Source: Anisus vortex | Taxonomy: Eukaryota > Mollusca > Gastropoda > Planorbidae | Assembly: GCA_949126835.1 (NCBI GenBank) | Contig: OX421502.1 | Span: forward strand, 34,560,982 to 34,624,981 | Length of the DNA: 64,000 nt | Direction: 5' to 3' | In this document: positions 44,223 to 55,789 of the stretch, one piece after another | Layout: the number at the start of each line of letters is the position of its first letter | Position numbering within the stretch: position 1 is the stretch's first letter | Program-made: the position numbers and the translations under genes | Notes under the pieces: model-generated | The model's database searches: none | The model's input: only the letters and a program-made list of their open reading frames with translations | Told to the model about the DNA's origin: nothing

Positions 44223-47200
44223 GTACATAGAATAGATTTTTTTTATCTATCAATAAAATAATTTAAAAGTAAGACGGAGAATTTGTAATTTACAATTGGC
44301 CCTGGCTTAAACTCTGCAAGTCATTTTTCTAAGAAAATGAAATTAAACAGTTTTGTGTGTTCTCTGTAATTCTATAATTTAAATTTTTTAGCAGCAATTC
44401 TTCTTGTTATGGGGCACAGTGGCGGTGCAGCAGCGTCTTCGACTGGCGTACCGAAGGTCCTGGTGAAGGCTAGGACTTTTTTCTCGGGTCTCGAGGGTGT
44501 CCCTGAGTCTACCCAACTCTGATGGGTACCTGACCTTAGTATGGGTAAAGTAAAGGCGGCTGTGCATAGTGCTGGCAACACAATCACCTAGTATGCCAAG
44601 GCCACAGAAACTGGTGAACGCTGCTTCACCGGCCCTATGGATCAAATTGGTCCGATGGGATACTTTTACTTTTCTTCCGTCTTGTTATCAAGTCCATTTT
44701 CAAACTATTTTACAGCTGCATACAGTATACATTTTCAACTTTATATGTCTTAAATACATTAAACTTTATGAAAAAGAGAATTATAGATAGAAACAAAGTA
44801 ATTTAAAACTCAGGATGCTCATTTTTTGCATTGTTTTCTTTTCCTTTAATACAGTGAGAGACTGTACAAAGATATGGCGGACAGATTGGCAGCTGATGGC
44901 TACAAAGAAGCTGGCTATGTTTATGTAAATATTGATGACTGTTGGGCAGCTAAACAACGTGACCCAGTTACTATGAGGCTGGTAGCCGATCCTAAAAGAT
45001 TTCCAAGTGGCATTAAAGCATTAGCTGATTATGTAAGTTTTAATTTTTGCTTCTTTGAAAAAAAAATTTCTGGTTTTTCCTTACTAATTAAATTTTGCTT
45101 TATCATATACTTTGATCTTTAACTGCCATTATAATTAGAATATATATATTATATGAATGATTAAAATTTAAAATAGATATCATATAGGCTATTAATATTT
45201 GTTTCACATTTTAAATTTACTTTATGAAAAATTGATCTTGCATTATTTGTTGAGTGTAAAAAACATTTAAAAAAAAAATCTGAAATGGTTGTATTTTGAT
45301 TTTTAGGTGCACAGTAAAGGGTTGAAGCTTGGTATATACGGTGACATGGGTACATTTACCTGCGGGGGGTACCCAGGCAGTAAGTTCACCATGTTCACTG
45401 ATGCCCAGACTTTCGCAGAGTGGGGGATCGACTCTTTCAAAATGGACGGCTGCTACTCAACTACTAATGACTTCAGTGTGGGTAAGACTGTTTTTATACT
45501 ATACAGGATAAAACTATGTACTAAATGTAATTGTGTATAAAGATTATGTTGCTGGTAAGTCTATATTATTATACTATACAGTATAGAACTATGTACTAAT
45601 GTACTGTTGTAATAAGTTTATGTTGGCGGCAAGACTGTGAAAAAGTTTTTAAAGTCAAAATTAAGATGACTTGTGAAACAAGCTAGAAACTCAGAAAATC
45701 ATTATGAAATTCTTTTAGTTTGAAGCCTTTTAAAAAGGCCACTTTCTCGTTGTCAGAATGAACTAGAAACTGCAGGCTGATGGGTTTGAGTGCTAAGCTA
45801 TAAAATGTTTAGAAATCAATGCCCATAAAAGTAATCAACATAAATTTAATATCTAAACTTTGTAATAAAAGAAATGTAAAAATTTATTTTGTAAAAAATT
45901 TTTTTTACTTTGAACAATTATTACGTTTTTTGGCCTGACATACCTCTAAAACATGTGGCAGATTTGATTTTAAAAGAAAGTAAATAGAAAATAAAGTAAT
46001 ACTGTCATACAAATATGATCCATAAGTTTAGTAAATCAGAGTTCACCAGTTTCCGTGGTTACTGCTTAATATGGGATTGTGTGGCCAGAACTGTGCCCAG
46101 GCTTCTTTACTATTTCCTAACAAATGTCAGGTACCAATCAGAGCTGGTTAGATTCAGGCCTGAACACTTTTCTAATTAATGAAGTAGAATTACTGGGTCC
46201 AACAACATATCACAGCAAAAAATATTTGTCTAACTTATCACACATCAGTGGACTTCCTAGCAACATACTACAAATCATTCGACCATTTAGCGTCAAATTC
46301 CTGTTTCATTCTGATGATTCTTCTTGCCCTTCTCACGCCATGGCCAAGCCTTTTTCGTGTCCATTCCCCGATATTTGCTCCCAGGAGATTCTGACCTGAG
46401 AACATTTAATCTACCATTGTCCATTAGAGGCCTTTAGCAATTAAAAGATAATGATGCCACCCTCCCTTTGCATAAAATGTTCACGTGAATTATTGATCCA
46501 AGTGATTGGATTAGTTTATATTGGAAAACTATTTTTTTTTAATGTCAACTGTGTAGTAGTAATTCACAATATTTATATATTTATTTAATGTCAGCTGTGT
46601 AGTAATTTACAATATTTTTTCTGTTCAACAGCCTATCCCATAATGGAGTTCTTTTTGAATAAGACCGGTCGGCCTATTTTGTACAGCTGCAGCTGGCCAG
46701 CTTATGAACAGTCTTTTAATGTGAGTCCAGATGACCACTTTAAATCCTTTATATTGTGTTACGCTTGACAGTTACTTTTGTTTGTTGTGATATGTTCTAA
46801 AAACTTTAATTTTAAATGCTTTTTAAATATAATAAACCATGTTGATAATCTTTAAAGAATCTTTGAGTAAAATACATGAGATATTTTAAAAGATATTTAA
46901 TTAATAAAAAGTATTTAGTAGTAATACTTACTTATATTGTTCATATTTTAACACTACTAGTTACTATAATGCGTACTAGAAGAATTATTAATTTTAATAA
47001 AACCAACCTGAAAGGCTATACAAACCAATTTGTTTCATGTAGCCCAACTATCCACGCATTGCCAACTACTGCAACATCTGGAGAAACTTTGATGACATTG
47101 ATGATTCCTGGGACAGCGTGAAAAGCATTATCAAATATTACGGAGACGATGCCTACAACTTTAGCTCTGTTGCAGGGCCTGGCAATTTTAACGATCCTGA

Positions 47201-50200
47201 CATGGTAAATATATGTTTTGACAAGTGAATATTGTTTTAATTTGGAGTACGCTTTTGAGGATTATTTATAGTAGTTTAGATGTTGGTTGAATGGCATTGT
47301 GTTCCACTGGCATCATCCCTGCGGTCCTGGGTTCAAATCCAATTGAAGACTAGGATGTGTTCCCGGGTATGGCGGTGTCTATGAGTCCATCCACCTCTTA
47401 TAGGTTCCTGACATTAGTTGAGGCAAAGTAAAAGGCTGCTGGGAATTGTAATGGCCACAAAATACCTTTAGCAGAATTATGCTGGCCACACATCCCCCTA
47501 GTATGCCATGGCAATAAAAAAAATGGTACATGCTGCCTCTTCCGCCCTATATAGATCAATTTGGTCCAATAGCATCACTTTACTTTTAAAAAAAAGATGC
47601 TGGTTGATAGACAGATAGACATATATTCTTGTCAGACCTCTGTGTTTATCTATTTGTCACTTTCAGATTATTATTGGGAATAAAGGTCTCAGCCCGTCCC
47701 AGGAAGAAGTTCAGATGGCGCTGTGGGCTATGATGGCGGCGCCACTGTTTCTGTCTAACGATCTGAGAAACATCACAGACAGGGCACGCAGCTTGATCCT
47801 CAACAAAGGGGCAATAGCCATCAACCAGGATGCACTTGGTATTCAAGGGAAGAGAGTCTGGCAGGTTGGTTGTTACAGCTATAGATAGATTTCATTTAAA
47901 TGTTAGAGAGTGTGGCAGGTTGGTTGTTACAGCTATAGATAGATTTCATTTAAGGGTTAGAGAGTGTGGCAGGTTGGTTGTTACAGCTATAGATAGATTT
48001 CATTTAAGGGTTAGAGAGTGTGGCAGGTTGGTTGTTATAGTTATAAATAGAGTCAATTTAAGGGTTAGAAGAGTAAAGCAGGTTGGTTTATACAATCTTA
48101 TATATATATAAATCTCAAAAGGTGTATGTGGGTATGTACATACAGCATAATCTTTTTTAATACTGGACATAAAAACGTAAAATTTGCTACAAATATTCTT
48201 TGCGTTACGGCGGTGAACACTGTCAAGGTTTTAAAGAAGAAAAAAATGACCGCAGTGGTCAGTTTGATCAAAAAACGAGAATAAAAACAAAACTTTGATT
48301 CACATTGACTTTGCCAGTATCAAATTTATATAATTTGTCTTCACAAAATAAAAAAAAAGGATGGCGTTGAGATTATTTTTAGGATGACGTCATTAAAGTT
48401 TGCGCATGGATTTTTTAGAAATGAAGGGACATTTTTCATTCATGTTTAAATTGACGTCATCAAACTATGTGCATGGATTTTTTTTTATCAGTGACGGGAA
48501 CACATTTTATTCATGTTTAAATTGCCTACTTATATTAATTTTTTAATCGGAAATTTTTCAATTGCCGGTGACAAAATTTCATTCACGTTTTAATTTGTGT
48601 CGTATATGTCCACAGAATAGGTATAGAAAAGTATGCGCAATCGCATTTTTTTCTGTTTCGGGAAGTAATATAGACGCCTTACAAAACTTATTTAAACGCA
48701 GTGGTCCTGGTTACACTCTATATTTATGCTTATTTAGCCTACAGTGTCTTTTTCTTCAAATCTACAAGTTTGAACAAGCAAAGCTAATGTTTCAGGCAAA
48801 ATGTGGTAAAACGGTTGTGTAATAAACTACAACAATGATACAAAAACGATTGATTATTGTAACATCAAGCATGTCAAACTGCATTGCTTTCCTGACTCCA
48901 TAAAGGATAAACAACGGGATAAACAACCTTATATTAACCCATTATGAATTATATTACAATTTCCCTCTTTAATTTTTAAACATTATTTTGGTTTAAAAAG
49001 TATATATTTATGTACCGTTAGCCGTAGCAATTTAGTTACCGGTGCCGAGCTACGCCTAAGCTATTTTTTTTTCAAATCAGTACTGGGTAATAGGGCCTAT
49101 ATTTTTACATCATATTGGCCTAATCCTATAATGTTGAAAAGAAAATGGGTAAGTAAGTCACATTTTTATAAAAGTAAGCCTATAATGAAAGATAATGTAG
49201 GCCCTATATATATTGTATATATTTATGGTAGACGTAGATATCCTTTCTTATTTGACTATAGTAACGTCTCTTGCGACCGCTGCATTGCGGAAAAAAAAAA
49301 AGCCGAAGCAAGCTTCACTTTTAGTGACTGCGTATATAGGGATTGCGCATTCTGTTCTATAACTATTCTGTGTACAAGTCTTAAAAACTTTATAGCGGAA
49401 AATTTTTCAATTGCCGGGCAATGTTTAAATTGCCGGGATCAACTTTTTAAAGTTTTAATTTGTATCGTATACGTCTTATAAACTTTGTAGCTGGAATTTT
49501 TGTATTGCCGGGCAATGTTAAAATTTTCCGGGACTAACTTTGTAAAGTTTTAATTCATATCGTATATGTTGTAAATCTATGATCTATATGGGTTTCATTT
49601 GTTATTGTTTTTCCTGTTGAATTTATAATTTAATTCTAAGTTTGCTTAGCAACAATAAATAAATAAATAGCAAATAACACCAACAAATAAAAAAAAAAAA
49701 AAAAAATATTGATCTACGACTAATGTTGTTGCAAAAAATATATCAAACAATCATTTTCAAATTAACAGTACTTTTTAAATGACATGTGAGTTCTGTTTTT
49801 CAGAAATAGTTTAATTACCCAATAAACTCACACCATTAGATCATAGTGGTCATACTTTGAGCAAGAAATGAAAAAATGATTCTTATTTGTTTTTCCTTTT
49901 TAGTTGTATATTGAACTGGTGAATATTAAAGGGTGCAAAACAACAATAAATTTTAAAAAAATACTAACCACAAAAAAACATACTACTTTATGTATGTTGC
50001 AAAAACAAAACTGAAAAACTATAATGTGTCAAGCATATGCTACACAAAGCCCGTTCGAAGAATCAGGCACACATCTGCTAGTTATATATAGAGTCAATTT
50101 AAAGTAACAGAGAATAGCATTCTGGTTGATACAATTTTATATAGATTAGATCAAGTAATGATGATACAAAGAAAATGTAAATCTGATTTACAGTGGTTTA

Positions 50201-52018
50201 GAAAGCTTCATAACCAATTTTTGGTTTTGTCAGAAGTTAATTATTTTAAACTTCAATTGGTGGGCCACGATTTTTTTTTTCTGAAGGAAACATTTTAAAC
50301 TAACCATTTTGTATTTACCAAACACATTTCATAAATTGCCTTGCAAACACAAATTAGTCTTAGGCCAATTTTTTTTATATCCCAATTATGGATTACAATT
50401 AACAAGGTTTTCTTTTGCATACTGTTGATGTTTGTACTTGAGGTACAAAAACTGGATTGTCCAGCTGACACTGAATATTCTAAACACTGAGCTATATATA
50501 TATATACATATAAGATAAGATAAGATTGCTTTATTGATCCCAATAAATGGAAATTTGATTTGATTACATAAATTGCGTCTTTCTGCATACTTAAAACAAT
50601 AATAAAGAACCATTTGTACTCAAACACAATAGACATTCGCGCAAACTGTCATACCATTTATCATACAAGAAAAAAGTAGGCCTATCATTTAGGAGTCAGC
50701 TATGGAGCCATTGTATTTCCTGGCTGAAAGATGATTCTTTTGAAAGAGTCTCACTGATAGTGGAACAAAAGAGTTCCTAAATCATATATATGTATGGAGT
50801 GAGGAGTTCTCAAGCAAGGATATTGTAGAAGAAAATGTGGACCTTTAAATATAGATAAGTGAACTGTATGGCACTGGGCTATATATACATATCTAAATAA
50901 TAAATATTCATTAAAATTACTTACTCAGTTAACATATAAATGTGAAAAATCATCAACCATTTCATCTTTTGACTTCACCATTAAATTAATGAATCTGTTA
51001 CTCATTTAAATTAACACAATTTATTCATATTATCGTATAACAGAGTTTAAGTTTACATATATATATATTTGTAATGTTTGTTCAGTATAAAAGAGTTCAT
51101 TTTTATCAAATTTCAAAGACGCAGTTACGAAAAGTTTTTTAATTTTAGGTACTTCCATGTATATATAGCTCAGTGCCATACAGTGCACTTATCTATATTT
51201 AAAAGCCTGCATTTTCTCCTCTTTTTTGTTCTCCATTTTAAGTGCTTGAGCACTCCAAATATATATAGCTCAGTGGTTCTAAACAGTGTCTGGGCTTTTG
51301 CGTTAATGATGTTTAATAAATATAATTAATTTGTACTACATGGAACATCCACTAAGTCTAAATTCTAAATTTATAGTCATGTCAGAGTTCATTCTTCTCT
51401 ACCAACATTAAGTTTTTCAAAAATGTTTGCCATATTCTAATTAAATTTCAGGACTCATTCCTGCACCTAAAAGATTGTGTCATTTAAAAAAAAATCAACC
51501 AGTCCAATAAGGACTTTCTGTGTGTTTTTTTAAAGACAAATTTAGAATTAATTATAAGTGATAATAAACAACACAAATTGGCCAACAGGTTGTTAGACTT
51601 AAGAGTTAAAAAATAAACTTTAAATAATTTATCTCTTTCAGCAACCCCTTTCAAATAAAAAAAAACTAGATGTGTTGAAATAAAATCATGACTTGAAGTT
51701 TCTTTTGGTCTTTAGACTAAAGCAGTTTCTATTATTTATTTTTTTGTTTTACTACAGCTCGGGAACATCCAAGTGTGGCTCAGGCCAGTGCTTCCCAAGG
51801 GAAGCTACGCTGTGGCCATCCTGAACGAGAACAACGGAGGATACGTGTCACCTGTGTCTATCTCCCTTGCTGAGCTGGGCATTGTGGAAAACGGCACCTA
51901 TGCCTTGAATGAGGTCTTCTCCGGGAGCTACGTTGGCACGTACGGCACCAAGGATTCTGTCTTGATCAAGGTTGATGTGTCCAGCGTCTTCTTCGGCAAG
52001 TATACACGGAAAGCCTGA
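44065..52018 (+). CDS. GH27 glycosidase copy B, alpha-N-acetylgalactosaminidase-like
   Basis: Seven exons (44065-44222, 44855-45032, 45307-45481, 46632-46720, 47043-47204, 47667-47864, 51758-52018) join into 1221 nt, 406 residues. All introns are GT-AG. An N-terminal hydrophobic signal ends near NCLDNGLA. The GH27 barrel follows: [15 protein letters not shown], nucleophile Asp159 in FKMDGCY, specificity residues Ser191 and Ala194 in CSWPA, acid/base Asp218 in [20 protein letters not shown] and [12 protein letters not shown], then a beta-sandwich C-terminal domain. Ser/Ala predicts removal of alpha-N-acetylgalactosamine in lysosomes or outside the cell. NKT, NFS and NIT are possible glycosylation sites. 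Exon lengths and phases match copy A except exon 4 (+6 nt). Candidate polyA signal AATAAA at 52319-52324. Confidence 0.93.
44396..44665 (+). repeat. SINE family 1
   Basis: Degraded head (cagtggcggtgcagcagcg, gaaggtcctgg) and a well-kept body (gggtgtccctgagtctaccc, gatgggtacctgacctta, gtgaacgctgcttcaccg). In copy B intron 1. Confidence 0.75.
44855..45032 (+). CDS. Copy B exon 2
   Basis: 178 nt between taatacag and gtaagt. It encodes [21 protein letters not shown] and [15 protein letters not shown]. Confidence 0.93.
45307..45481 (+). CDS. Copy B exon 3 (nucleophile exon)
   Basis: 175 nt between atttttag and gtaaga. It encodes [15 protein letters not shown] and FKMDGCY with Asp159. Confidence 0.93.
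46030..46165 (-). repeat. SINE family 1, truncated
   Basis: - strand body only: accaatcagagctggttaga is the complement of the ctacccagctctgatgggta region, next to the gtgtggccagaactgtgccc segment. Confidence 0.6.
46632..46720 (+). CDS. Copy B exon 4
   Basis: 89 nt between ttcaacag and gtgagt. It encodes [20 protein letters not shown] with the specificity pair Ser191/Ala194. Confidence 0.93.
47043..47204 (+). CDS. Copy B exon 5 (acid/base exon)
   Basis: 162 nt between tcatgtag and gtaaat. It encodes [16 protein letters not shown] and [11 protein letters not shown]. Confidence 0.93.
47284..47590 (+). repeat. SINE family 1, diverged
   Basis: B-box-like gggttcaaatcc at about 47330, body with gttcccgggtatggcggtgt and a partly duplicated right half (catccccctagtatgcc). 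In copy B intron 5. Confidence 0.65.
47667..47864 (+). CDS. Copy B exon 6
   Basis: 198 nt between ctttcag and gttggt. It encodes [27 protein letters not shown] and [15 protein letters not shown]. The last bases (agagtctggcag) are the template of a 54-bp minisatellite. Confidence 0.93.
47852..48112. repeat. 54-bp minisatellite starting at the exon 6 donor of copy B
   Basis: Units of 54 bp contain agagagtgtggcag|gttggttgtt, so the exon end plus its donor is repeated. Three close units are followed by diverged ones to about 48112. A further diverged unit lies at 50082-50147, beyond the Helitron. Because 54 is divisible by three, an unrelated frame stays open through it. Confidence 0.88.
48113..50081 (+). 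mobile_element. Non-autonomous Helitron, about 1.97 kb
   Basis: It begins TCTCAAAAGG after an A and ends CTGCTAG before a T, the A/T target pattern of Helitrons. A decayed hairpin, AGCCCGTTCGAAGAATCAGGC, ends about 12 bp before CTAG. The flanks are parts of one minisatellite array, so the insertion is clean. The interior has internally repeated blocks (gacgtcat...gcatggattttt; attgccgggcaatgtt) and no Rep/helicase frame. Confidence 0.75.
50465..51290. repeat. Inverted-repeat region
   Basis: gaactgtatggcactgggct at about 50869 is the inverse of agctcagtgccatacagtgc at about 51167, with similarity over roughly 100 bp. cactgagctatatatatata at about 50486 is inversely repeated near 51257. The structure may be a foldback element carrying a LINE tail at 50512. 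Confidence 0.5.
50512..50830. repeat. LINE-like 3' end, TTTATTGATCC family
   Basis: It starts ataagataagataagattgc then tttattgatcccaataaatg, and matches 56585-56880 over about 300 bp (gcatacttgaaacaata-like, tttgtactcaagcacag-like, atttatcatacaagaaaaa). Orientation was not settled. Confidence 0.55.
51758..52018 (+). CDS. Copy B exon 7 (C-terminal domain)
   Basis: 261 nt after actacag, ending TGA 52016-52018. It encodes [20 protein letters not shown] and the beta-sandwich domain to [15 protein letters not shown]. Confidence 0.93.
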   Translation, partial: LGNIQVWLRPVLPKGSYAVAILNENNGGYVSPVSISLAELGIVENGTYALNEVFSGSYVGTYGTKDSVLIKVDVSSVFFGKYTRKA

Positions 52019-53205
52019 GATGGCAATAATGTTTTAATGTAAAGAACATTTTTTTTCTTATAGAGGGATGTATGTGTGACTTATACTATGTGGTATTTTC
52101 CTTCTTTAGTCTTAATACTCAATGCAGATCACATATAGAAGTGTAATTGAGTATATTTGTATTTATAAAGACTTTTATTGTTTATATATTGATGTGTGTA
52201 ACATTCTGATTTTGACTTAATATAAAAAATTAATTAGATCTACAATTTATTTATTTTTTTAACCAACATTGACATTGTTAACAATGTGTCATTTATTAAC
52301 GTCATTATTTGTTTTAGCAATAAAAAAAATGTGTAAAAAAAAAGATTAGATTTTCATTCAATTTTATTTGAGTGTAAACGAAACTGCCGACTCAAACACT
52401 TTATGCTGTATTTGGTTTCCTGTGCAGGAGATGGGAGAGATTTGTCTATCAATTCAAAGTCATGTACACTAGCTTTTAAAATTGTAAAAAAAAAAACTTG
52501 CTAGCATTTGTGTAAAATTTGACACTGTGATTTTGCCTTGGTGGGTTTTTTAAGTTTCTGATTCAGTTAATAAATATGTGTGGGCCAGAAACTAGAGAAT
52601 GTATGTAAAGTTAATCTAAATCAAGTATTTGCTTCATTCATTGGAATATTACGTCATTGTTATGGTTTGCTCATCGTGTCTTTTGAAACATAAAAAGATT
52701 TTTTTTTATTAATAAGGCTCTATTTATTATAATTCTGTTTAAAAAAAAGCTGCAGATGCATATTCTTGGTAAAAGTAATCACATTATTGATTTATCAGTA
52801 TCACTTAAAATTTAAACTTCCTAAATACCGATATAAACATTTTTGAACCCAGACTTTATTTGGTGACATTATATTTAAATATCTTGAGCCATGCAAACAA
52901 AAACTCAATAATAATGATTTGTATTTATATCTTACCGATATATATAATACATTTTATGTTAGTAAATACCGGTATTACAGACTTTGTTTCCTTACAGAAG
53001 ATTATAACAGCTCATTCCATATCTTTGTATTGCTTGACTTTCATTTCTGCTCCATTTTTATTTTTCATAGTAGTGGGCAACTTGTTTAAATGATAGTTGG
53101 TGGCAGTGGGTTTGACTTGAGTAAATTTGTTTGTATATTTTGGTTCTGTTTTACTTATGTACCTGAAATGTAAACGCATCCCTGAATGGTCATTTTTTTA
53201 ATAAC
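52019..53205. other. Copy B 3' UTR and AT-rich flank
   Basis: AATAAA at 52319-52324 and several later ones. No further gene or recognised repeat. Confidence 0.5.
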
Positions 53206-53908
53206 TTTTAATCACGAAGACTTAACATTCCTTTACAAAATCACTGCCTTATCGCCGAAATAAAATTGTAATTTATACAATCCAGTGTTGTTGTTTAATC
53301 ATTTAAAAAATATATAGTGTATAGTGTAGTTTTTTAAATGAAGATAAGCACTGCCCTCACATAGCGCATGCCCGGGCACTACATTTCTAGGGGGGTGGCA
53401 AATATAACCTAAGTCCATACCAGAAATTTTAGGAGACTTGAAGGGGAAATAAAAAATTTGAAACAAATTGTGAACAAAAGGGAAAATGAATAAAGATAGC
53501 AGACGTCAACGTCTTCTTTATTTACACTAAAACTGTTTTATACTAATGTTTTTATAATAGACTCACAGCGGATTTATAAAAACATCTAAAATTGCATTTT
53601 AAAATTTCTTTAACCATATTAATTAACTAAGCGCAGGCACTAAACAAAGCAGTTACAGTATGCAAGGGGGCGTCACTGAAACTTTTGTCCCTGATGCACT
53701 ACATAGGCTTTTGAGGGCCCTGAAGATAAGCCATCCTAAAGAAAGTAGATGCAACATGTGACAAGATGTTTGACACCATTTGAAGACAAGACAATCCTTC
53801 TTTCAAATAAATATTTGTGAATGGAAAAAAATTAACAATAGATTTGTTCTTGGTGCGATGCCCTAAGCCTCAGCTGGATCAAGTATTAAGCGAGATAGGG
53901 CATGGCCC

Positions 53909-54209
53909 CAGGACCGGCTCAAGGGTTTTTGATGCCCTAGGCGAAACCAAATTCTGCACCCGCATTAAAGTGTCTTTGGCGGGGAGAAACGGAGTAGTGT
54001 TAGGACATAATTTCCTATTTTCTACACCAACTTTCATTACCTAGTAATTCGTCTGCCTATGCTAGTAGCGCGCAGAAATACTAAATTTAAATTTAGTTTT
54101 TGATTTTTAAATCCCCAAATTACAACAAATCCACAATTATGCCCCCCCCCCCCCAAATTTTGCGCCCTAGGCGATCGCCTAGGTTGCCTATATGGATGAG
54201 CCGGCCCTC
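53909..54209. mobile_element. hAT-type MITE, 301 bp (unit 1)
   Basis: Ends CAGGACCGGCTC and GAGCCGGCCCTC. The 8-bp duplication CATGGCCC is at 53901-53908 and 54210-54217. It contains a C run of 14 and ccctaggcgatcgcctaggt, a near-palindrome. Confidence 0.88.
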
Positions 54210-54332
54210 CATGGCCCCCATAGTGCCCGCCTTCCCATAAGCATAGGCAGTGCAATCTAAATACAATTAGAACATTTAAATTAAAGGGGCGGCGATTCAC
54301 GACGTGAAAATGTAATGCAATTGTTGTGATTA

Positions 54333-54413
54333 TTAACCCTTACAGTCCCGGGCGCGTATATAGCGGAACTGAAGGCAGCATGGATAGAAGTAGGTCGGTA
54401 CGGAAAGGGTTAA
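54333..54413. mobile_element. 81-bp piggyBac-like MITE (unit 1)
   Basis: TTAACCCTT...AAGGGTTAA. Same length as 15349-15429 in the opposite orientation. Confidence 0.8.
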
Positions 54414-55142
54414 TGCTAAAATTAATCACGAAGACTTAACATTCCTTTACAAAATCACTGCCTTATCGCCAAAATAAAATTGTAATTTATACAATCCAGT
54501 GTTGTTGTTTGTTAATCATTTAAAAAATATATAGTGTATAGTGTAGTTTTTTTAAATGAAGATAAGCACTGCCCTCACATAGCGTATACCCGGGCACTAC
54601 ATTTCTAGGGGGGTGGCAAATATAACCTAAGTCCATACCAGAAATTTTAGGAGACTTGAAGGGGAAATAAAAAATTTGAAACAAATTGTGAACAAAAGGG
54701 AAAATGAATAAAGATAGCAGACGTCAACGTCTTCTTTATTTACACTAAAACTGTTTTATACTAATGTTTTTATAATAGACTCACAGCGGATTTATAAAAA
54801 CATCTAGCATATTCTTAATAAAAAATTGCATTTTAAAATTTCTTTAAACATATTAATTAACTAAGCGCAGGCACTAAACAAAGCAATTACAGTATGCAAG
54901 GGGGCGTCACTGAAACTTTTGCCCTGGGGGCACTACATATGCTTTTGAGGACCCTGAAGATAAGCCATCCTCAAGAAAGTAGATGCAACATGTGTTAAGA
55001 TGTTAGACACCATTTGAAGACAAGACAATCTTTCTTTCAAATAAATATTTGTGAATGGAAAAAAATTAACAATATATTTGTTCTTGGTGCGATGCCCTAT
55101 GCCTCAGCTGGATCAAATATTAAGCGAAATAGGGCATGGCCC

Positions 55143-55443
55143 CAGGACCGGCTCTAGGGTTTTTGATGCCCTAGGCGAAACCAAATTCTGCACCCGCATT
55201 ATAGTGTCTTTGGCAGGGAGAAACGGAGTAGTGTTAGGACATAATTTCCTATTTTCTACACCAACTTTGATTACCTAGTAATTCGTCTGCCTATGCTGGT
55301 AGCGCGCAGAAATACTAAATTTAAATTTAGTTTTTGATTTTTAAATCCCCAAATTAAAACAAATCCACAATTATGCCCCCCCCCCCCCAAATTTTGCGCC
55401 CTAGGCGATCGCCTAGGTTGCCTATATGGATGAGCCGGCCCTC
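55143..55443. mobile_element. hAT-type MITE, 301 bp (unit 2)
   Basis: Same element as 53909-54209, copied by the segmental duplication. CATGGCCC at 55135-55142 and 55444-55451. Confidence 0.88.
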
Positions 55444-55566
55444 CATGGCCCCCATAGTGCCCGCCTTCCCATAAGCATAGGCAGTGCAATCTAAATACAA
55501 TTAGAACATTTAAATTAAAGGGGCGGCGATTCACGACGTGAAAATGTAATGCAATTGTTGTGATTA

Positions 55567-55647
55567 TTAACCCTTACAGTCCCGGGCGCGTATATAGCGG
55601 AACTGAAGGCAGCATGGATAGAAGTAGGTCGGTACGGAAAGGGTTAA
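55567..55647. mobile_element. 81-bp piggyBac-like MITE (unit 2)
   Basis: TTAACCCTT...AAGGGTTAA, copied together with unit 2. Confidence 0.8.
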
Positions 55648-55789
55648 TGCTAAAATTATAAACTCCTTATGGTTAAATGGACGAACAATTAATGCAGGAA
55701 ATGTTTATTCACAACTTTTTAACGTAAACTAATTTTATACCTCTAATAATTAAATTTTGTAATGAATATCATAATGTTCATTTAGTCAG

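Larger units (their letters stand above)
53208..54424. repeat. 1.2-kb tandem duplication, unit 1
   Basis: It begins near atcacgaagacttaacattc and repeats 1214 bp downstream. It contains a 301-bp hAT MITE and an 81-bp piggyBac-like MITE. Short open frames in it are duplicated with it and lack protein similarity. Confidence 0.92.
54425..55656. repeat. 1.2-kb tandem duplication, unit 2
   Basis: Very similar to unit 1 with scattered substitutions and a small insertion (gcatattcttaataaaaa near 54808). It carries its own copies of both MITEs. Confidence 0.92.

Noticed and set aside
47830..48111. 93-codon open frame after copy B exon 6
   Set aside because: Out of frame with the exon and formed by the 54-bp minisatellite.
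53817..54044. 75-codon frame, repeated at 55051-55278
   Set aside because: Duplicated with the 1.2-kb unit and running into a MITE; no similarity to known proteins.
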